Shown here piece after piece: positions 45,900 through 56,484 of a stretch of 64,000 nt of DNA. Under the pieces are notes generated by a model. The model saw nothing but the letters and a program-made list of their open reading frames with translations, searched no databases and was not told the origin of the DNA. How positions within the stretch are numbered: the first letter of the stretch is position 1; each line of letters opens with the position of its first letter. A program made the translations under genes and the position numbers. Source of the DNA: Tabrizicola soli (GTDB lineage Bacteria; Pseudomonadota; Alphaproteobacteria; Rhodobacterales; Rhodobacteraceae); assembly GCF_015999335.1 (NCBI RefSeq), contig NZ_JAEACP010000003.1:124001-188000 (forward strand), given 5' to 3'.

Positions 45900-48164
45900 T
45901 TACTTCGCGCCGCCGAAGAGCGTCATCCAGGTGACGAGGATCACGATCCCCAGCACCATCGCGAAGGCGTAGTGGAACAGATAGCCGGACTGCGCGCGGC
46001 CTGCGAGGCGGGTGAAGAAGGGGATGATCCCCATCGCCACCCCGTTGAGCGAGCCGTCGATCACGTCGCCGTCGCCGCGCTTCCACAGGAAGCCGCCGAT
46101 CCATTTCGCCGGGCGGACGAAGACCACGTCATAAAGCTCGTCGAAGTACCACTTGTTCAAGAGGAACAGGTAGAGCGGGCGCTGCTGCGCGGCCAGGCGG
46201 CGCGGCAGGCTCGGGTCGCGGATGTAGAAGAGCCAGGCCATCGCAAAGCCGATCAGCATGGCGACGAAGGGCGAGAGCTTGACCCAGGTCGGCACCACAT
46301 GCGCCGCATTGATGATCGTGGTCGGCGCATGCTCTGCCGCGGCCGCCTTCTCGGCGTCGAGGCGGGTGTCGACCACGGCCTGTTCTTCAGGCGTGAAGGG
46401 CAGCATCACCAGCGCGCCCTTGGGGGCGGCGCTGACGTCGGCCTGGAACTCGCCGGACAGGGTCGTCTCGGCCTGGGCATCCGTCGCAACGGCTTCGGCC
46501 GGGGCGGCTTCGGTCGCTACGGTTTCGGCCGGGGCAGTTTCCGCCGGGGCGGCCTCGGTGCCATGCGCGGCGGCGGTCTCGCCATGCGCTTCGCCATGGG
46601 CGGCGGCCTCCATGCCGAACCACCCACGCACCGCAGCCTCGTCGCCGAAGAAGACCTTGTACCACAGCATCCCCGAGAAGATCGCGCCGAGGGCCAGAAC
46701 CCCAAGCGGGATCAGCATGACCATCGGGCTTTCGTGCGGCTCGTGGTGGTGGGCGTCATGGCCATGGGCATCGTGCCCATGCGCCTCGTGACCGTTTGCG
46801 CGGCTGGTGCCGAAGAAGGTCAGGAACATCAGCCGCCAGGAGTAGAAGCTGGTGAAGCAGGCGGCCACGACCAGGAGCCAGAAGGCGAAGGAGGAGCCCA
46901 CCCAGGCGCTTTCGATCACAGCGTCCTTCGACAGGAACCCGGCGAAGCCGTAATGCGTCAGCGGGATGCCCACGCCGGTGATGGCGAGCGTGCCGATCAG
47001 CATGGCCCAGAAGGTCATCGGGATCTGCTTCCGCAACCCGCCGTAGTAGCGCATGTCCTGCTCATGGTGGGTCGCGTGGATCACCGATCCGGCGCCCAGG
47101 AACAGCATCGCCTTGAAGAAGGCATGGGTGAAGAGGTGGAACATCGCCACCGAATAGACGCCCACACCGGCGGCCACGAACATGTAGCCGAGCTGCGACA
47201 TGGTCGAATAGGCGATGACGCGCTTGATGTCGTTCTGCACGAGGCCGATCGTCGCCGCGACGAAGGCGGTCATCGCGCCCAGCACGGTGATGAAGGCGGT
47301 CGCCTGCGGCGCGTATTCATAAAGCGGCGACATCCGGCAGACCAGGAACACCCCCGCCGTCACCATGGTCGCGGCGTGGATCAGGGCGGAGACCGGCGTC
47401 GGGCCCTCCATCGCGTCCGGCAGCCAGGTGTGCAGGAAGAGCTGCGCCGATTTCCCCATCGCGCCGATGAACAGGAGCACGCCGATCAGGTTGGCAGCAT
47501 TCCACTCGGTCCAGAGGAAGGTGAGATTGGTCTCTGCCAGGCTCGGGGCGGCGGCGAAGACGTCTACGAAGCGGATCGAGTCGGTCAGGAAGAACAGGCC
47601 CATGATCCCCAGCGCAAAGCCGAAGTCGCCGACGCGGTTGACCACGAAAGCCTTGATCGCCGCCGCATTGGCCGAGGGCTTGCGGTAGTAGAAGCCGATC
47701 AGCAGGTAGGAGGCGACACCCACGCCCTCCCAGCCGAAGAACATCTGCACCAGGTTGTCCGAGGTGACCAGCGTCAGCATGGCGAAGGTGAAGAACGACA
47801 GATAGGCGAAGAAGCGGGCCTTGTAATGCTCGCCCTCGTGCCAGTTCTCGTCATGCGCCATGTAGCCGAAGCTGTAGAGATGGACCAGGGCGGAGACCGA
47901 GTTCACCACGACCAGCATGATCGCGGTCAGCCGGTCCAGGCGGATCGCCCATTCGCTGCCCAGGGTTCCGGATTCGATCCAGCGCAGGATGGTGATCTGC
48001 TGCGTCTCCCCGTCAAAGGTCAGGAAGATGTACCAGCTCAGCGCGGCGGCCAGGAAGACCAGCGAGGTGGTGATCACCTGCCCTGCCCTCTCGCCGATCA
48101 GACGCCAGCCGAAGCCACAGATGATCGCCCCGATCAGCGGAGCAAAGAGGATGATCGATGCCAT
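45900..48164 (-). CDS. nuoL: NADH-quinone oxidoreductase subunit L, with internal insertion
   Basis: This is the largest proton-channel subunit, 754 residues against 613 in E. coli. The core motifs are present ([63 protein letters not shown]) and the C-terminal lateral helix region follows. The extra length is a hydrophilic stretch around residues 455-600. It holds a His-rich part ([17 protein letters not shown]), two TM-like segments around [18 protein letters not shown], and an Ala/Glu/Pro-rich part ([20 protein letters not shown]). Long NuoL forms occur in Rhodobacteraceae. Confidence 0.96.
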   Translation of the reverse strand: MASIILFAPLIGAIICGFGWRLIGERAGQVITTSLVFLAAALSWYIFLTFDGETQQITILRWIESGTLGSEWAIRLDRLTAIMLVVVNSVSALVHLYSFGYMAHDENWHEGEHYKARFFAYLSFFTFAMLTLVTSDNLVQMFFGWEGVGVASYLLIGFYYRKPSANAAAIKAFVVNRVGDFGFALGIMGLFFLTDSIRFVDVFAAAPSLAETNLTFLWTEWNAANLIGVLLFIGAMGKSAQLFLHTWLPDAMEGPTPVSALIHAATMVTAGVFLVCRMSPLYEYAPQATAFITVLGAMTAFVAATIGLVQNDIKRVIAYSTMSQLGYMFVAAGVGVYSVAMFHLFTHAFFKAMLFLGAGSVIHATHHEQDMRYYGGLRKQIPMTFWAMLIGTLAITGVGIPLTHYGFAGFLSKDAVIESAWVGSSFAFWLLVVAACFTSFYSWRLMFLTFFGTSRANGHEAHGHDAHGHDAHHHEPHESPMVMLIPLGVLALGAIFSGMLWYKVFFGDEAAVRGWFGMEAAAHGEAHGETAAAHGTEAAPAETAPAETVATEAAPAEAVATDAQAETTLSGEFQADVSAAPKGALVMLPFTPEEQAVVDTRLDAEKAAAAEHAPTTIINAAHVVPTWVKLSPFVAMLIGFAMAWLFYIRDPSLPRRLAAQQRPLYLFLLNKWYFDELYDVVFVRPAKWIGGFLWKRGDGDVIDGSLNGVAMGIIPFFTRLAGRAQSGYLFHYAFAMVLGIVILVTWMTLFGGAK

Positions 48165-48169
48165 CTGGG

Positions 48170-48475
48170 TCAGCCTTTCATCACGTTCACGTCTTCCACC
48201 TCGATCGTGCCGCGGTTGCGGAAGAACACGACCAGGATGGCGAGGCCGATGGCGGCTTCAGCTGCCGCCACGGTCAGGACGAACATGGTGAAGACCTGCC
48301 CCACCAGATCGCCGGAATAGGAGGAGAAGGCGACGAGGTTGATGTTCACCGCCAGCAGCATCAGCTCGATCGACATCAGGATGACGATCACGTTCTTCCG
48401 GTTGAGGAATATCCCGAAGATCCCGATGACGAAGAGGGCCGCGGCCACCGTCAGGTAATGTTCAAGTCCGATCAT
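48170..48475 (-). CDS. nuoK: NADH-quinone oxidoreductase subunit K
   Basis: This is a 101-residue membrane subunit with three TM helices, normal length. [21 protein letters not shown] starts it; [15 protein letters not shown] carries the conserved Glu of the channel; and [25 protein letters not shown] the second. It lies 5 bp before nuoL but 83 bp after an inserted lipoprotein gene. Confidence 0.97.
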   Translation of the reverse strand: MIGLEHYLTVAAALFVIGIFGIFLNRKNVIVILMSIELMLLAVNINLVAFSSYSGDLVGQVFTMFVLTVAAAEAAIGLAILVVFFRNRGTIEVEDVNVMKG

Positions 48476-48558
48476 CTTCTGGTCCCTCTTGGGCTCTTGT
48501 GGCCCGAACTTTCGCAGGCCCGAAGGCCGATTTCGTAGGGTGCGCTACAGCGCACCGG

Positions 48559-49089
48559 TCATTGTTTTGTTACGGTCACACCCACCACAGAGGCAATCAG
48601 CGACCTTTGAGTTTCAAGCTGCGCCTTCTCTGCATCAGTCATTTCCGGCCAGTTTCGCTTGACACTCGGATAGAACTTCTTGCAGCCGCTCTCGTCTGCC
48701 CATCCCTTGTGGAACTGGTTTTGCAGTGGCCTCATTCCTGCTTTCGCGGACGCCTTGAAGAACGTTTCCAGGCTGGCGGTCGTACCTGCGTTGCGCTGAT
48801 CTTTGACGTATCTGGCCAGCCGGAATGCTCTCCGTTCCGATACGCCCATTTCATCATAGGTGCTGATGACAACATAGGACCCTGTCGCGCATTCCAGTTG
48901 AGTATACTGCCACTGCTGTGCGCCTGTGTCGGTCATTCCGCCCGAAACAAGTCCGACGACTCCATTGCCTTCATTGACAGGACCAGCATCCGCTACGGCA
49001 CTCGTGTCGCTAATCACCGGTACGCCGCCGACGTCCTCCCCGGCGATACAGGCGCTTAGCGCAATGAATGGGAGCAGAGCGGCGCGCAT
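48559..49089 (-). CDS. Predicted lipoprotein inserted between nuoJ and nuoK
   Basis: This is a 176-residue protein with a lipoprotein signal (MRAALLPFIALSAC; lipobox LSAC, Cys14). The mature part has three further cysteines (LECATGSYV, SGCKKFYPS and none elsewhere evident), a region YDEMGVSERRAFRLARYVKDQRN and a C-terminal Trp/Lys/Glu-rich segment. I recognise no family. ATG 49089 is the likely start; longer frames run into nuoJ. GC in two 60-base lines I counted is 52-55%, clearly below the flanking nuo genes, so recent insertion into the operon is plausible. Confidence 0.72.
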   Translation of the reverse strand: MRAALLPFIALSACIAGEDVGGVPVISDTSAVADAGPVNEGNGVVGLVSGGMTDTGAQQWQYTQLECATGSYVVISTYDEMGVSERRAFRLARYVKDQRNAGTTASLETFFKASAKAGMRPLQNQFHKGWADESGCKKFYPSVKRNWPEMTDAEKAQLETQRSLIASVVGVTVTKQ

Positions 49090-49091
49090 GA

Positions 49092-49700
49092 TTACAACCC
49101 CTGCCCCGGCTTCACGTCCTTCAGTTCCATCGCCTTGGCCGGGTCGCGCCACATCTGGGCCAGCACGTTCTGCCGCTTGACGTCCCTGCGGTGGCGCAGC
49201 GTCAGGAGGATCGCGCCGATCATCGCGACCAGCAGGATCAGGCCGGCAAGCTGGAACAGCAGGAAATACCTGTCGTAGAGCAGCATCCCCAGCGCCCGGG
49301 TATTCTCGATCTCGGTCGGCGCCACCGCCTGGCGCAGCCCCTCGGCCCCATCGGCCACGGTCCAGACGCCGATGCCGATGGCGATCTGCATCAGAAGGAC
49401 GACGCCGATCAGCAGCCCCAGCGGCATGTAGCGCGCGAGTTCCCCCTTCAGCGCGGCGAAGTCGATGTCGAGCATCATCACCACGAAGAGGAACAGCACC
49501 GCCACCGCGCCGACATAGACGATGACGAGGAGCATCGCCACGAACTCCGCCCCCAGAAGCACGAAGAGGCCCGAGGTCGACAGGAAGGTCAGGATCAGCC
49601 AGAGCACCGAATGCACCGGGTTGCGCGACAGGGTGACCATCAGGCCGGCCGTCACCGTGATCACGGCGAAGAGGTAGAAGGCAAAGCTGAAGACGGTCAT
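49092..49700 (-). CDS. nuoJ: NADH-quinone oxidoreductase subunit J
   Basis: This is a 202-residue membrane subunit with five TM helices: [30 protein letters not shown] at the start, [27 protein letters not shown] with the pi-bulge helix, and [29 protein letters not shown]. The C-terminal tail ([19 protein letters not shown]) is typical of alphaproteobacteria. It overlaps the CMD-like gene upstream by 4 bp. Confidence 0.96.
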   Translation of the reverse strand: MTVFSFAFYLFAVITVTAGLMVTLSRNPVHSVLWLILTFLSTSGLFVLLGAEFVAMLLVIVYVGAVAVLFLFVVMMLDIDFAALKGELARYMPLGLLIGVVLLMQIAIGIGVWTVADGAEGLRQAVAPTEIENTRALGMLLYDRYFLLFQLAGLILLVAMIGAILLTLRHRRDVKRQNVLAQMWRDPAKAMELKDVKPGQGL

Positions 49701-50110
49701 GCGTCTTTCTCCTCAGGGGTCTCGGCGAAGACGGACTGGGCGATTTCCAGCGCCTTCTGCATGGCGGGCAACCCGCCGAACATGGACATCTGCCAGATCA
49801 CTTCCGCGATCTCGCGCTTGGTGGCCCCGGCCGCAAGGCCGTTCCTGATCGTCATCCGCAATTGCGGCTCGCCCACCGGCCCCAGCACGGTCAGCGCCGC
49901 GATGGTGACCAGGAAGCGGGTCCGCGCGTCCAGCCCCTCGGGGTTGAAGGTCTTGCCGAACCACATCTCCAGGAGTTCCTTCGGCATCGTCGGAAAGAAC
50001 TTTTCCATCGCCTTCGCGTCGAAGTTCTCCATGCCCGGCATGAAGGCCTGGGCCATCTTCTGGCCCTGCTCCATCATCGCGGCGAACATCTTGGCGAGGT
50101 CTTCGGTCAT
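49697..50110 (-). CDS. Carboxymuconolactone decarboxylase-like protein in nuo operon
   Basis: This is a 137-residue protein: a Met-rich N-terminal helix ([20 protein letters not shown]) followed by a CMD/AhpD-type domain ([58 protein letters not shown]). The redox CxxC of AhpD is absent, so peroxidase activity is unlikely. It overlaps nuoJ by 4 bp and nuoI by 1 bp, so it is co-translated with complex I. Function in that setting is unknown. Confidence 0.82.
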   Translation of the reverse strand: MTEDLAKMFAAMMEQGQKMAQAFMPGMENFDAKAMEKFFPTMPKELLEMWFGKTFNPEGLDARTRFLVTIAALTVLGPVGEPQLRMTIRNGLAAGATKREIAEVIWQMSMFGGLPAMQKALEIAQSVFAETPEEKDA

Positions 50111-50607
50111 CAGCGGTAAGGGGCGTCGAGTTCGAGGTTGCGGGCGATCTCGGCCTCCCAGCGTTCGCCGTTCTCCAGGAGTTTCTCCTTGGTGTAGAAC
50201 AGTTCCTCGCGGGTCTCGGTCGAGAATTCGAAGTTAGGGCCTTCGACGATGGCATCGACCGGGCAGGCTTCCTGGCAGAAGCCGCAGTAGATGCATTTGG
50301 TCATGTCGATGTCGTAGCGCGTGGTGCGGCGGCTGCCGTCCTCGCGCGGTTCGGCGTCGATGGTGATCGCCTGCGCCGGGCAGACCGCCTCGCACAGCTT
50401 GCAGGCGATGCAGCGTTCCTCGCCGTTCGGATAGCGGCGCAGCGCGTGCTCACCCCGGAAGCGGGGCGACAGCGGCCCCTTCTCGTGCGGGTAGTTCACC
50501 GTCGATTTCGGCGCGAAGAAATACTTGAACCCCACCTTGAAGCCCAGGAGGAAATCCCAGAGCAGGAAGTATTTCGTGGCCCGGGACCAGTCGATATTGG
50601 CCATCAT
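50110..50607 (-). CDS. nuoI: NADH-quinone oxidoreductase subunit I
   Basis: This is a 165-residue ferredoxin-like subunit carrying the N6a and N6b [4Fe-4S] clusters on [12 protein letters not shown] and [12 protein letters not shown]. It starts with the amphipathic membrane-contacting region ([20 protein letters not shown]). It abuts nuoH (1-bp overlap) and the CMD-like gene. Length and motif order are normal. Confidence 0.97.
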   Translation of the reverse strand: MMANIDWSRATKYFLLWDFLLGFKVGFKYFFAPKSTVNYPHEKGPLSPRFRGEHALRRYPNGEERCIACKLCEAVCPAQAITIDAEPREDGSRRTTRYDIDMTKCIYCGFCQEACPVDAIVEGPNFEFSTETREELFYTKEKLLENGERWEAEIARNLELDAPYR

Positions 50608-51644
50608 CAGCCTCCAATCGTGTAGCGGGCCCAGAAGCCGCCCAGCACTTCGAATTTCGCGAGGAACGCCACGATCACCACCCAGGCAAGCGACAGCGGC
50701 AGGAAGACCTTCCAGCCGATCCGCATCAGCTGGTCATAGCGGTAGCGGGGGACGATGGCCTTCACCATGGCGAACATGAAGAAGAAGACCCACATCTTGC
50801 CGACCATCCACCACCAGCCATCGGGCAGGCCGGGGATCGGCGAGAGCCAGCCGCCGAAGAACAGCAGGCTGATCAGCGCGCACATCAGGAAGATCGCGAT
50901 GTATTCGCCGGCCATGAACAAGAGGTAGAGGGTCGAGGAATATTCCACCATGAACCCGGCCACCAGTTCCGATTCCGCTTCCGGCAGGTCGAAGGGCGGG
51001 CGGTTGGTCTCGGCCAGGGTGCTGATGAAGAACAGGAAGACCATCGGGAAATGCGGCAGCCAGTACCAGTTGAAGAGGCCCCAGTTCCCATCCTGCGCCG
51101 CCACGATCGAGGAGAAGCTCATCCCCCCGGTCGAGATGATCACCCCGATGATGATCAGGCCCAGCGACACCTCGTAGGAGATCATCTGCGCCGCCGAACG
51201 AAGCGAGCCGAGGAAGGCGTATTTCGAGTTCGAGGCCCAGCCGCCCATGATCACGCCGTAGACCTCGAGCGAGGACACGGCGAGGACGAACAGGATCGCG
51301 ACGTTGATGTTGGCCAGCACCCAGCCGTCATCGAAGGGGATCACCGCCCAGGCGAGGATCGCCAGGATGAAGCTCAGCATCGGCGCGAGGAAGAAGACCG
51401 GCCGGTCCACCCCGGCGGGGATCACGATTTCCTTGACGACATATTTCAGCGCGTCGGCCACCGATTGCAGCAGGCCGAAGGGCCCCACCACGTTCGGACC
51501 GCGCCGCATCTGCACGGCGGCCCAGATCTTCCGGTCGCCATAGACCAGGAAGAGAAGGCTGATCATCACGAAGCCCACGATCAGAAGGCTTTGCGCCGCG
51601 ATCAGCACCGCCGTTCCGAACCCCGTGGCAAAGAACCCGTCCAT
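50607..51644 (-). CDS. nuoH: NADH-quinone oxidoreductase subunit H
   Basis: This is the 345-residue membrane subunit at the quinone-binding junction, with about eight TM helices. It has [68 protein letters not shown] and [21 protein letters not shown], all conserved. It follows a small lipoprotein gene rather than nuoG directly. Confidence 0.97.
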   Translation of the reverse strand: MDGFFATGFGTAVLIAAQSLLIVGFVMISLLFLVYGDRKIWAAVQMRRGPNVVGPFGLLQSVADALKYVVKEIVIPAGVDRPVFFLAPMLSFILAILAWAVIPFDDGWVLANINVAILFVLAVSSLEVYGVIMGGWASNSKYAFLGSLRSAAQMISYEVSLGLIIIGVIISTGGMSFSSIVAAQDGNWGLFNWYWLPHFPMVFLFFISTLAETNRPPFDLPEAESELVAGFMVEYSSTLYLLFMAGEYIAIFLMCALISLLFFGGWLSPIPGLPDGWWWMVGKMWVFFFMFAMVKAIVPRYRYDQLMRIGWKVFLPLSLAWVVIVAFLAKFEVLGGFWARYTIGG

Positions 51645-51659
51645 GTCAGTCCCTCATCC

Positions 51660-52070
51660 TCAAACCGTCGGTATTCCAAGCCCGGCACATTCCGTCACCG
51701 CCCGTCCGGCGTCGATGGTGTGCAGGCCCCCGGGCCGCCCGGCCGAGATGAGGTAGACCGCATCCCCGTACCATGACTGCCCGTCCTTCCTCACGATGGT
51801 CCGCACATGCCGCGCGAACCCGTAGCCCCGATCCAGCGCATATTGCGCTGCCGCACAGCGGCCATGGGCCTCGACGTCGGCGCGGTCGGCCGCGCCGCGC
51901 AATGCGACGCCGACGCCGACCATGTCGTCGTCCAGGAGGATCGTCTGGATCCCCGCATGGACCGGCTGGCCGCGATCCTCTGACACCTCTGCCTGTGGCG
52001 CGCAAGCCCCCAGCGCCGCGGTCGCGGTGCCCAGGGTCGCCAGAAGGGTCAGCGGCTGCTGCATGGTCAC
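51660..52070 (-). CDS. Predicted lipoprotein between nuoG and nuoH
   Basis: This is a 136-residue protein with a lipoprotein signal; the lipobox LGAC puts the lipidated Cys at 23. The mature domain ([45 protein letters not shown]) has a second and third Cys late in the chain. I do not recognise a family. ATG 52070 overlaps the nuoG stop (ATGA), so it is translationally coupled to complex I genes. A lipoprotein would face the periplasm or outer membrane, unlike the electron-input module. Confidence 0.65.
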   Translation of the reverse strand: MTMQQPLTLLATLGTATAALGACAPQAEVSEDRGQPVHAGIQTILLDDDMVGVGVALRGAADRADVEAHGRCAAAQYALDRGYGFARHVRTIVRKDGQSWYGDAVYLISAGRPGGLHTIDAGRAVTECAGLGIPTV

Positions 52071-54100
52071 TCCGCCGCCAGCGCGGTGGCGGCCCGCGCC
52101 TTGGCCATGGCCGACAGCTCGGCCATCACCGAGGAGGCCCGGGCGATCGGGTTCGTCAGATAGAAATCCTTGATCGCATTGCGGAAATTCGCCTTGCCCA
52201 GATGCTTCATCTCGATCGGTTGCAACGGGTTCTCCGCCACTTCATCCACCCGGCCCAGCACCGGATGCGCCTTCACCAGCGCGGCCCGAAGGGCAGCCAG
52301 CGAATCCCAGGGCAGCGTCGCCCCAAGCTCGGCCGAAAGCGCGCGCAGGATGGCCCAGTTCTCCTTGGCCTCGCCGGGGGCAAAGCCGGCGCGGAACGCC
52401 AGTTGCGGGCGGCCCTCGGTGTTGACGAACAGCCCGTTCTCCTCGGTCCAGGCGGCGCCCGGCAGGATGATGTCGGCCCGGTTCGCGCCACGGTCGCCAT
52501 GGCTGCCCTGATAGATCACGAAGGGCGCATCCGCGCCATCGCGGATGATCTCGACCTCATCCGCGCCCAGGTTGTAGATCACCTGAGCGCCTTCGACCGC
52601 CATGGACAGCCCGCCCTCGGTCACCGCGCCCACATCCATCGCGCCGACGCGCGACGCGGCCGTATGCAGGATCAGAAGCTTCGCGCCGCGCGCTTCCGCG
52701 ATGCGCATGGCATGGGCCAAGACCGCCTCGCCATCCGCCTCGTTGATCGCGCCCTGGCCGACGATCACCACGCCCGGCTTGGCATCCGGCGGCGCGGTCT
52801 CGGCCGTTTTCACATGGTCCGCCAGCGCCACCCGGTCGGTGCCGATGTGGTGATATTCATAGGTCAGGTCCGCCGCCTGGCCGATCAGGCCCACGACCGC
52901 GCCATTGGTCCAGGCCTTGCGGATCCGGGCGTTCAGCACCGGGGCCTCGATCCGGGGATTGGTCCCGATCAGGAGGATGCCGCCCGCCGTGTCGATATCC
53001 TCGATCCGCGCCGTGCCGGCATAGCCCGAACGGTTGCCGGCGATCAGCTTCGCGCCATCGGTGCGGCATTCGATCTTGCCGCCCAGCCCCTCGACCAGCT
53101 GCTTGAGGGAGAACACGGCCTCGACCGGGGCCAGATCGCCGACCAGCGCCGCGACCTTCCTGCCCTTCATCGCCTCGGCCGCCTTCGTCAGCGCCTCGCC
53201 CCAGCCCGCCTTCCGCAGCTTGCCGTTCTCGCGGATATAGGGCGTGTCCAGCCGCTGCCGGCGCAGCCCGTCCCAGACGAAACGCGTCTTGTCGCTGATC
53301 CATTCCTCGTTCACGCCGTCATGGTTGCGCGGCAGGATGCGCATGACCTCGCGGCCCTTGGTGTCAACCCGGATCGAGGCCCCCAGCGCGTCCATCACGT
53401 CCACGGTCTCGGTCTTGGTCAGTTCCCAGGGCCGGGCGGTGAAGGCATAGGGCTTGGAGGTCAGGGCGCCGACCGGGCAAAGGTCGATGATGTTGCCCTG
53501 CAGATTCGAATCCAGCGTCATGTTCAGATAGCTGGTGATCTCGCTGTCCTCGCCGCGGCCCGTCTGGCCCATCTGGGTGATGCCCGCGACCTCGGTGGTG
53601 AAGCGCACGCAGCGGGTGCAGGAGATGCAGCGCGTCATCGCGGTCTTGATCAGCGGCCCGAGGTTCAGGTCCTCGGACGCCCGCTTCGGCTCGCGGTAGC
53701 GGGAGAAGTCCACGCCATAGGCCATCGCCTGGTCCTGCAGGTCGCACTCGCCGCCCTGGTCGCAGATCGGGCAGTCGAGCGGGTGGTTGATGAGCAGGAA
53801 CTCCATCACCCCCTCGCGGGCCTTCTTCACCATCGGCGACTTGGTCTTGACGACCGGAGCCTCGCCATTCGGGCCCGGCCGCAGGTCGCGCACCTGCATC
53901 GCGCAAGAGGCCGCGGGCTTCGGCGGGCCGCCCACCACCTCGACCAGGCACATCCGGCAGTTGCCCGCGATCGACAGGCGCTCGTGGTAGCAGAAGCGCG
54001 GGATCTCCACCCCGGCGGTCTCGGCCGCCTGGATGATGGTCATCGCGCCATCGACCTCGACCTCGATACCGTCGATGTTGATCTTCTTGAGGTTGGTCAT
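52067..54100 (-). CDS. nuoG: NADH-quinone oxidoreductase subunit G
   Basis: This is the 677-residue largest peripheral subunit. N-terminal [2Fe-2S] cluster: [15 protein letters not shown] and CAMQ. [4Fe-4S] clusters follow: the His/Cys set [18 protein letters not shown], then [15 protein letters not shown] molybdopterin-oxidoreductase-like domain (from about 210) shows [20 protein letters not shown]. The short form without the extra N7 cluster insertion is typical of alphaproteobacteria and mitochondria. Confidence 0.97.
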   Translation of the reverse strand: MTNLKKINIDGIEVEVDGAMTIIQAAETAGVEIPRFCYHERLSIAGNCRMCLVEVVGGPPKPAASCAMQVRDLRPGPNGEAPVVKTKSPMVKKAREGVMEFLLINHPLDCPICDQGGECDLQDQAMAYGVDFSRYREPKRASEDLNLGPLIKTAMTRCISCTRCVRFTTEVAGITQMGQTGRGEDSEITSYLNMTLDSNLQGNIIDLCPVGALTSKPYAFTARPWELTKTETVDVMDALGASIRVDTKGREVMRILPRNHDGVNEEWISDKTRFVWDGLRRQRLDTPYIRENGKLRKAGWGEALTKAAEAMKGRKVAALVGDLAPVEAVFSLKQLVEGLGGKIECRTDGAKLIAGNRSGYAGTARIEDIDTAGGILLIGTNPRIEAPVLNARIRKAWTNGAVVGLIGQAADLTYEYHHIGTDRVALADHVKTAETAPPDAKPGVVIVGQGAINEADGEAVLAHAMRIAEARGAKLLILHTAASRVGAMDVGAVTEGGLSMAVEGAQVIYNLGADEVEIIRDGADAPFVIYQGSHGDRGANRADIILPGAAWTEENGLFVNTEGRPQLAFRAGFAPGEAKENWAILRALSAELGATLPWDSLAALRAALVKAHPVLGRVDEVAENPLQPIEMKHLGKANFRNAIKDFYLTNPIARASSVMAELSAMAKARAATALAAE

Positions 54101-54178
54101 GGCCCTACTCCGCCGCCCCTTGCCCGCAGCGGTGAAGGACCACCGCCGCGCATCCGTGATATGTCTCTTGCCCGGCGC

Positions 54179-54583
54179 TCATCGCGTCGACCTCAGGAGA
54201 GAGCCGATCAGGCTCTGCCTGGCGATTTCCTCTTCGCCGATCCGGCAATAGGCCTCCGGCTTGCCCGGCTCGGCCCCCTTGGCCTTCAGCCAGTCGGCGG
54301 CCTTCGCCTTGAACTTCGCCTTCTCCTCCTTCGAGGTGACGAACTCGCGCACCACGTCCGAGGGATAGCCCTGCGCCAGCGCGTAATCGCGCAGCTTGTT
54401 CAACTCGCCCAGGGCGCGCAGCTTGCGGGCCTGCATCGTCGGGCAATTGTCGGCAATCGCATCGCCGATGAAACCCTGCAGGAGCTTTTCGCCGATCACC
54501 GGCTCTTCGTTGATCGGCACCAGCGCAAAGGCGGGCGCGGCAAGGGCTGCGGTCAGGGTCAGGGTCAGAACGAACGGGCGCAT
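54179..54583 (-). CDS. DUF5333-like small exported protein in nuo operon
   Basis: This is a 134-residue protein with signal peptide 1-20 (MRPFVLTLTLTAALAAPAFA). The mature part has two cysteines (IADNCPTMQ; EAYCRIGEEE) and a Lys/Ala-rich helix (SKEEKAKFKAKAADWLKAKG). It resembles the uncharacterised DUF5333 proteins that I associate with Rhodobacteraceae nuo operons. ATG 54583 has a strong AAGGAGG ribosome site; longer in-frame starts exist but lack one. The gap to nuoG is 78 bp. Confidence 0.7.
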   Translation of the reverse strand: MRPFVLTLTLTAALAAPAFALVPINEEPVIGEKLLQGFIGDAIADNCPTMQARKLRALGELNKLRDYALAQGYPSDVVREFVTSKEEKAKFKAKAADWLKAKGAEPGKPEAYCRIGEEEIARQSLIGSLLRSTR

Positions 54584-54690
54584 CAGGGCCTCCTTGGCTG
54601 CATGTAGCCCGGAGATGGGGCCGAACCGCCTTGATATGCCATGACAGACCGCCGTCATCAGCGCCTTGTGACCGAAGGTGACGCCATTCG

Positions 54691-54939
54691 TCATGCGCAG
54701 CCCTCGGGATAGACCCATGCGCCGGTCGCCCGGTCGTAACGGTCGTAGATCGAGACCTTGACGCCCCCTGCCCCGCATTGCGCATCCGCCGCCTTGCGGG
54801 CCAGCGCGCCCTCCCACATCTGGAACGGCTGGCCGCCATTCGTGACGCGCACCGGACCCTGCACCACGGAAACGGCCGGAGCCGTCGCCACGCAGGCCGC
54901 TTGCACAAGCGTCACCGAAAGGGCCAGCGCCATCCGCAT
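54691..54939 (-). CDS. Small exported protein coupled to nuoF
   Basis: This is an 82-residue protein with an N-terminal hydrophobic signal ([16 protein letters not shown]). The lipobox is imperfect (Gln at -3 before Cys16), so it may be a lipoprotein or a cleaved secreted protein. The mature domain has two more cysteines (DAQCGAGG; PEGCA) and KVSIYDRYDRATGAWVYPEG. ATG 54939 overlaps the nuoF stop (TGATG). No family recognised. Confidence 0.6.
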   Translation of the reverse strand: MRMALALSVTLVQAACVATAPAVSVVQGPVRVTNGGQPFQMWEGALARKAADAQCGAGGVKVSIYDRYDRATGAWVYPEGCA

Positions 54940-56234
54940 CACTCCGCCGCGACCGCGCTGACGCGCCCGGTGCGCTTGGCCTTGATCCGGTCCTCGATCT
55001 CGTCGCGGAAGGCGCGGATCAGGCCTTGGATCGGCCAGGCCGCCGCATCGCCGAGCGCGCAGATCGTGTGGCCCTCGACCTGCTTCGTGACGGACAGAAG
55101 CATGTCGATCTCCTCGACCTCCGCCTCGCCGCGGACCAGCCGGTCCATGACCCGCATCATCCAGCCGGTTCCCTCGCGGCAGGGGGTGCACTGGCCGCAG
55201 CTCTCGTGCTTGTAGAACTTGGACAGCCGCCAGATCGCCTTGATCACGTCGGTCGACTGGTCCATCACGATCACCGCCGCGGTGCCCAGGCCCGAGCGCT
55301 GCTCGCGCAGCCAGTCGAAATCCATGATCGCGTCGTCGCATTGCGCCTGGGTCAGCAGGGGCACCGAGGACCCGCCGGGGATCACCGCCTTCAGGTTCTT
55401 CCACCCGCCGCGCACGCCGCCGCAATGGCGGTCCAAGAGTTCCTTCAGCGGGATCGACATCGCCTCCTCGACCACGCAGGGATTCACCACATGGCCCGAG
55501 ATGCCGAAGAGCTTGGTCCCCGCGTTGTTCGGCCGCCCGAAGGAGGCGAACCATTCCGGCCCCCGGCGCAGGATGGTCGGGACCACCGCGATGGATTCCA
55601 CGTTGTTCACCGTGGTCGGGCAGCCGTAAAGCCCCGAACCCGCCGGGAACGGCGGCTTCATCCGGGGCATGCCCTTCTTGCCTTCCAGGCTTTCCAGAAG
55701 TGCGGTTTCCTCGCCGCAGATATAGGCCCCTGCCCCGTGGTGCAGGTAGAGGTCGAAGTCCCAGCCCGACTTGGCCGCGTTCTTGCCCAGGAGCCCCGCG
55801 TCGTAACATTCGTCGATGGCGGCCTGCAAAGCCTCGCGCTCGCGGATGTATTCGCCGCGCAGGTAGATGTAGCAGGTGTTGGCCCCCATCGCGAAAGAGG
55901 CGATCAGCGCGCCTTCGATCAGCGTATGCGGATCGTGCCGCATAATCTCGCGGTCCTTGCACGTCCCAGGCTCGGATTCGTCGGCGTTGATCACCAGATA
56001 GGAGGGCCGCCCGTCCGACTGCTTCGGCATGAACGACCACTTGAGCCCGGTCGGGAAGCCCGCGCCGCCCCGGCCGCGCAATCCGCTCGCCTTGACCTGC
56101 TCGATGATCGTGTCGCGGCCGCGCTTGATGATCTCGGCCGTGCCGTCCCAATGCCCGCGCTTCATGGCACCCTTCAGGCTGCGCTCATGCATCCCGTAGA
56201 GGTTGGTGAAAATGCGGTCCTGATCCTTGAGCAT
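54939..56234 (-). CDS. nuoF: NADH-quinone oxidoreductase subunit F
   Basis: This is the NADH- and FMN-binding subunit, 431 residues. It has [20 protein letters not shown] (FMN/NADH site), [19 protein letters not shown], and [22 protein letters not shown]. The C-terminal N3 [4Fe-4S] cluster is held by [15 protein letters not shown] and a later Cys (HTICALGD). It overlaps the small exported-protein gene and follows the DUF5337-like gene by 10 bp. Confidence 0.97.
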   Translation of the reverse strand: MLKDQDRIFTNLYGMHERSLKGAMKRGHWDGTAEIIKRGRDTIIEQVKASGLRGRGGAGFPTGLKWSFMPKQSDGRPSYLVINADESEPGTCKDREIMRHDPHTLIEGALIASFAMGANTCYIYLRGEYIREREALQAAIDECYDAGLLGKNAAKSGWDFDLYLHHGAGAYICGEETALLESLEGKKGMPRMKPPFPAGSGLYGCPTTVNNVESIAVVPTILRRGPEWFASFGRPNNAGTKLFGISGHVVNPCVVEEAMSIPLKELLDRHCGGVRGGWKNLKAVIPGGSSVPLLTQAQCDDAIMDFDWLREQRSGLGTAAVIVMDQSTDVIKAIWRLSKFYKHESCGQCTPCREGTGWMMRVMDRLVRGEAEVEEIDMLLSVTKQVEGHTICALGDAAAWPIQGLIRAFRDEIEDRIKAKRTGRVSAVAAE

Positions 56235-56244
56235 CTCTGCCTTC

Positions 56245-56472
56245 CTAACCCCGGCGCATCCGCCAGATCTGATACGTCACCACCAAGGCCCACAGGAATG
56301 CGGCAATGGCGGCCAGGTCGAAAAGGAAGACGAAACGCGTCTCCCAGCCCATGCGTCCGCCCAGCCACTGCGCCCCCAGCCACAGGATCATCGTCCCGCC
56401 CAGGACGATGCCGACCAGCCGCGCCTTCCGGGCGCGGGCAAGGTCGGCGGGGCTGGGGAGCGGCTGCGGCAT
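56245..56472 (-). CDS. DUF5337-like small membrane protein
   Basis: This is a 75-residue protein with two TM helices ([47 protein letters not shown]) between charged ends. It resembles DUF5337, which I associate with nuo operons of Rhodobacteraceae. It lies between nuoE and nuoF with 10-12 bp spacing, so it is surely co-transcribed. Role unknown; an assembly or accessory membrane part of complex I is possible. Confidence 0.72.
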   Translation of the reverse strand: MPQPLPSPADLARARKARLVGIVLGGTMILWLGAQWLGGRMGWETRFVFLFDLAAIAAFLWALVVTYQIWRMRRG

Positions 56473-56484
56473 GGGCCTACCGGC

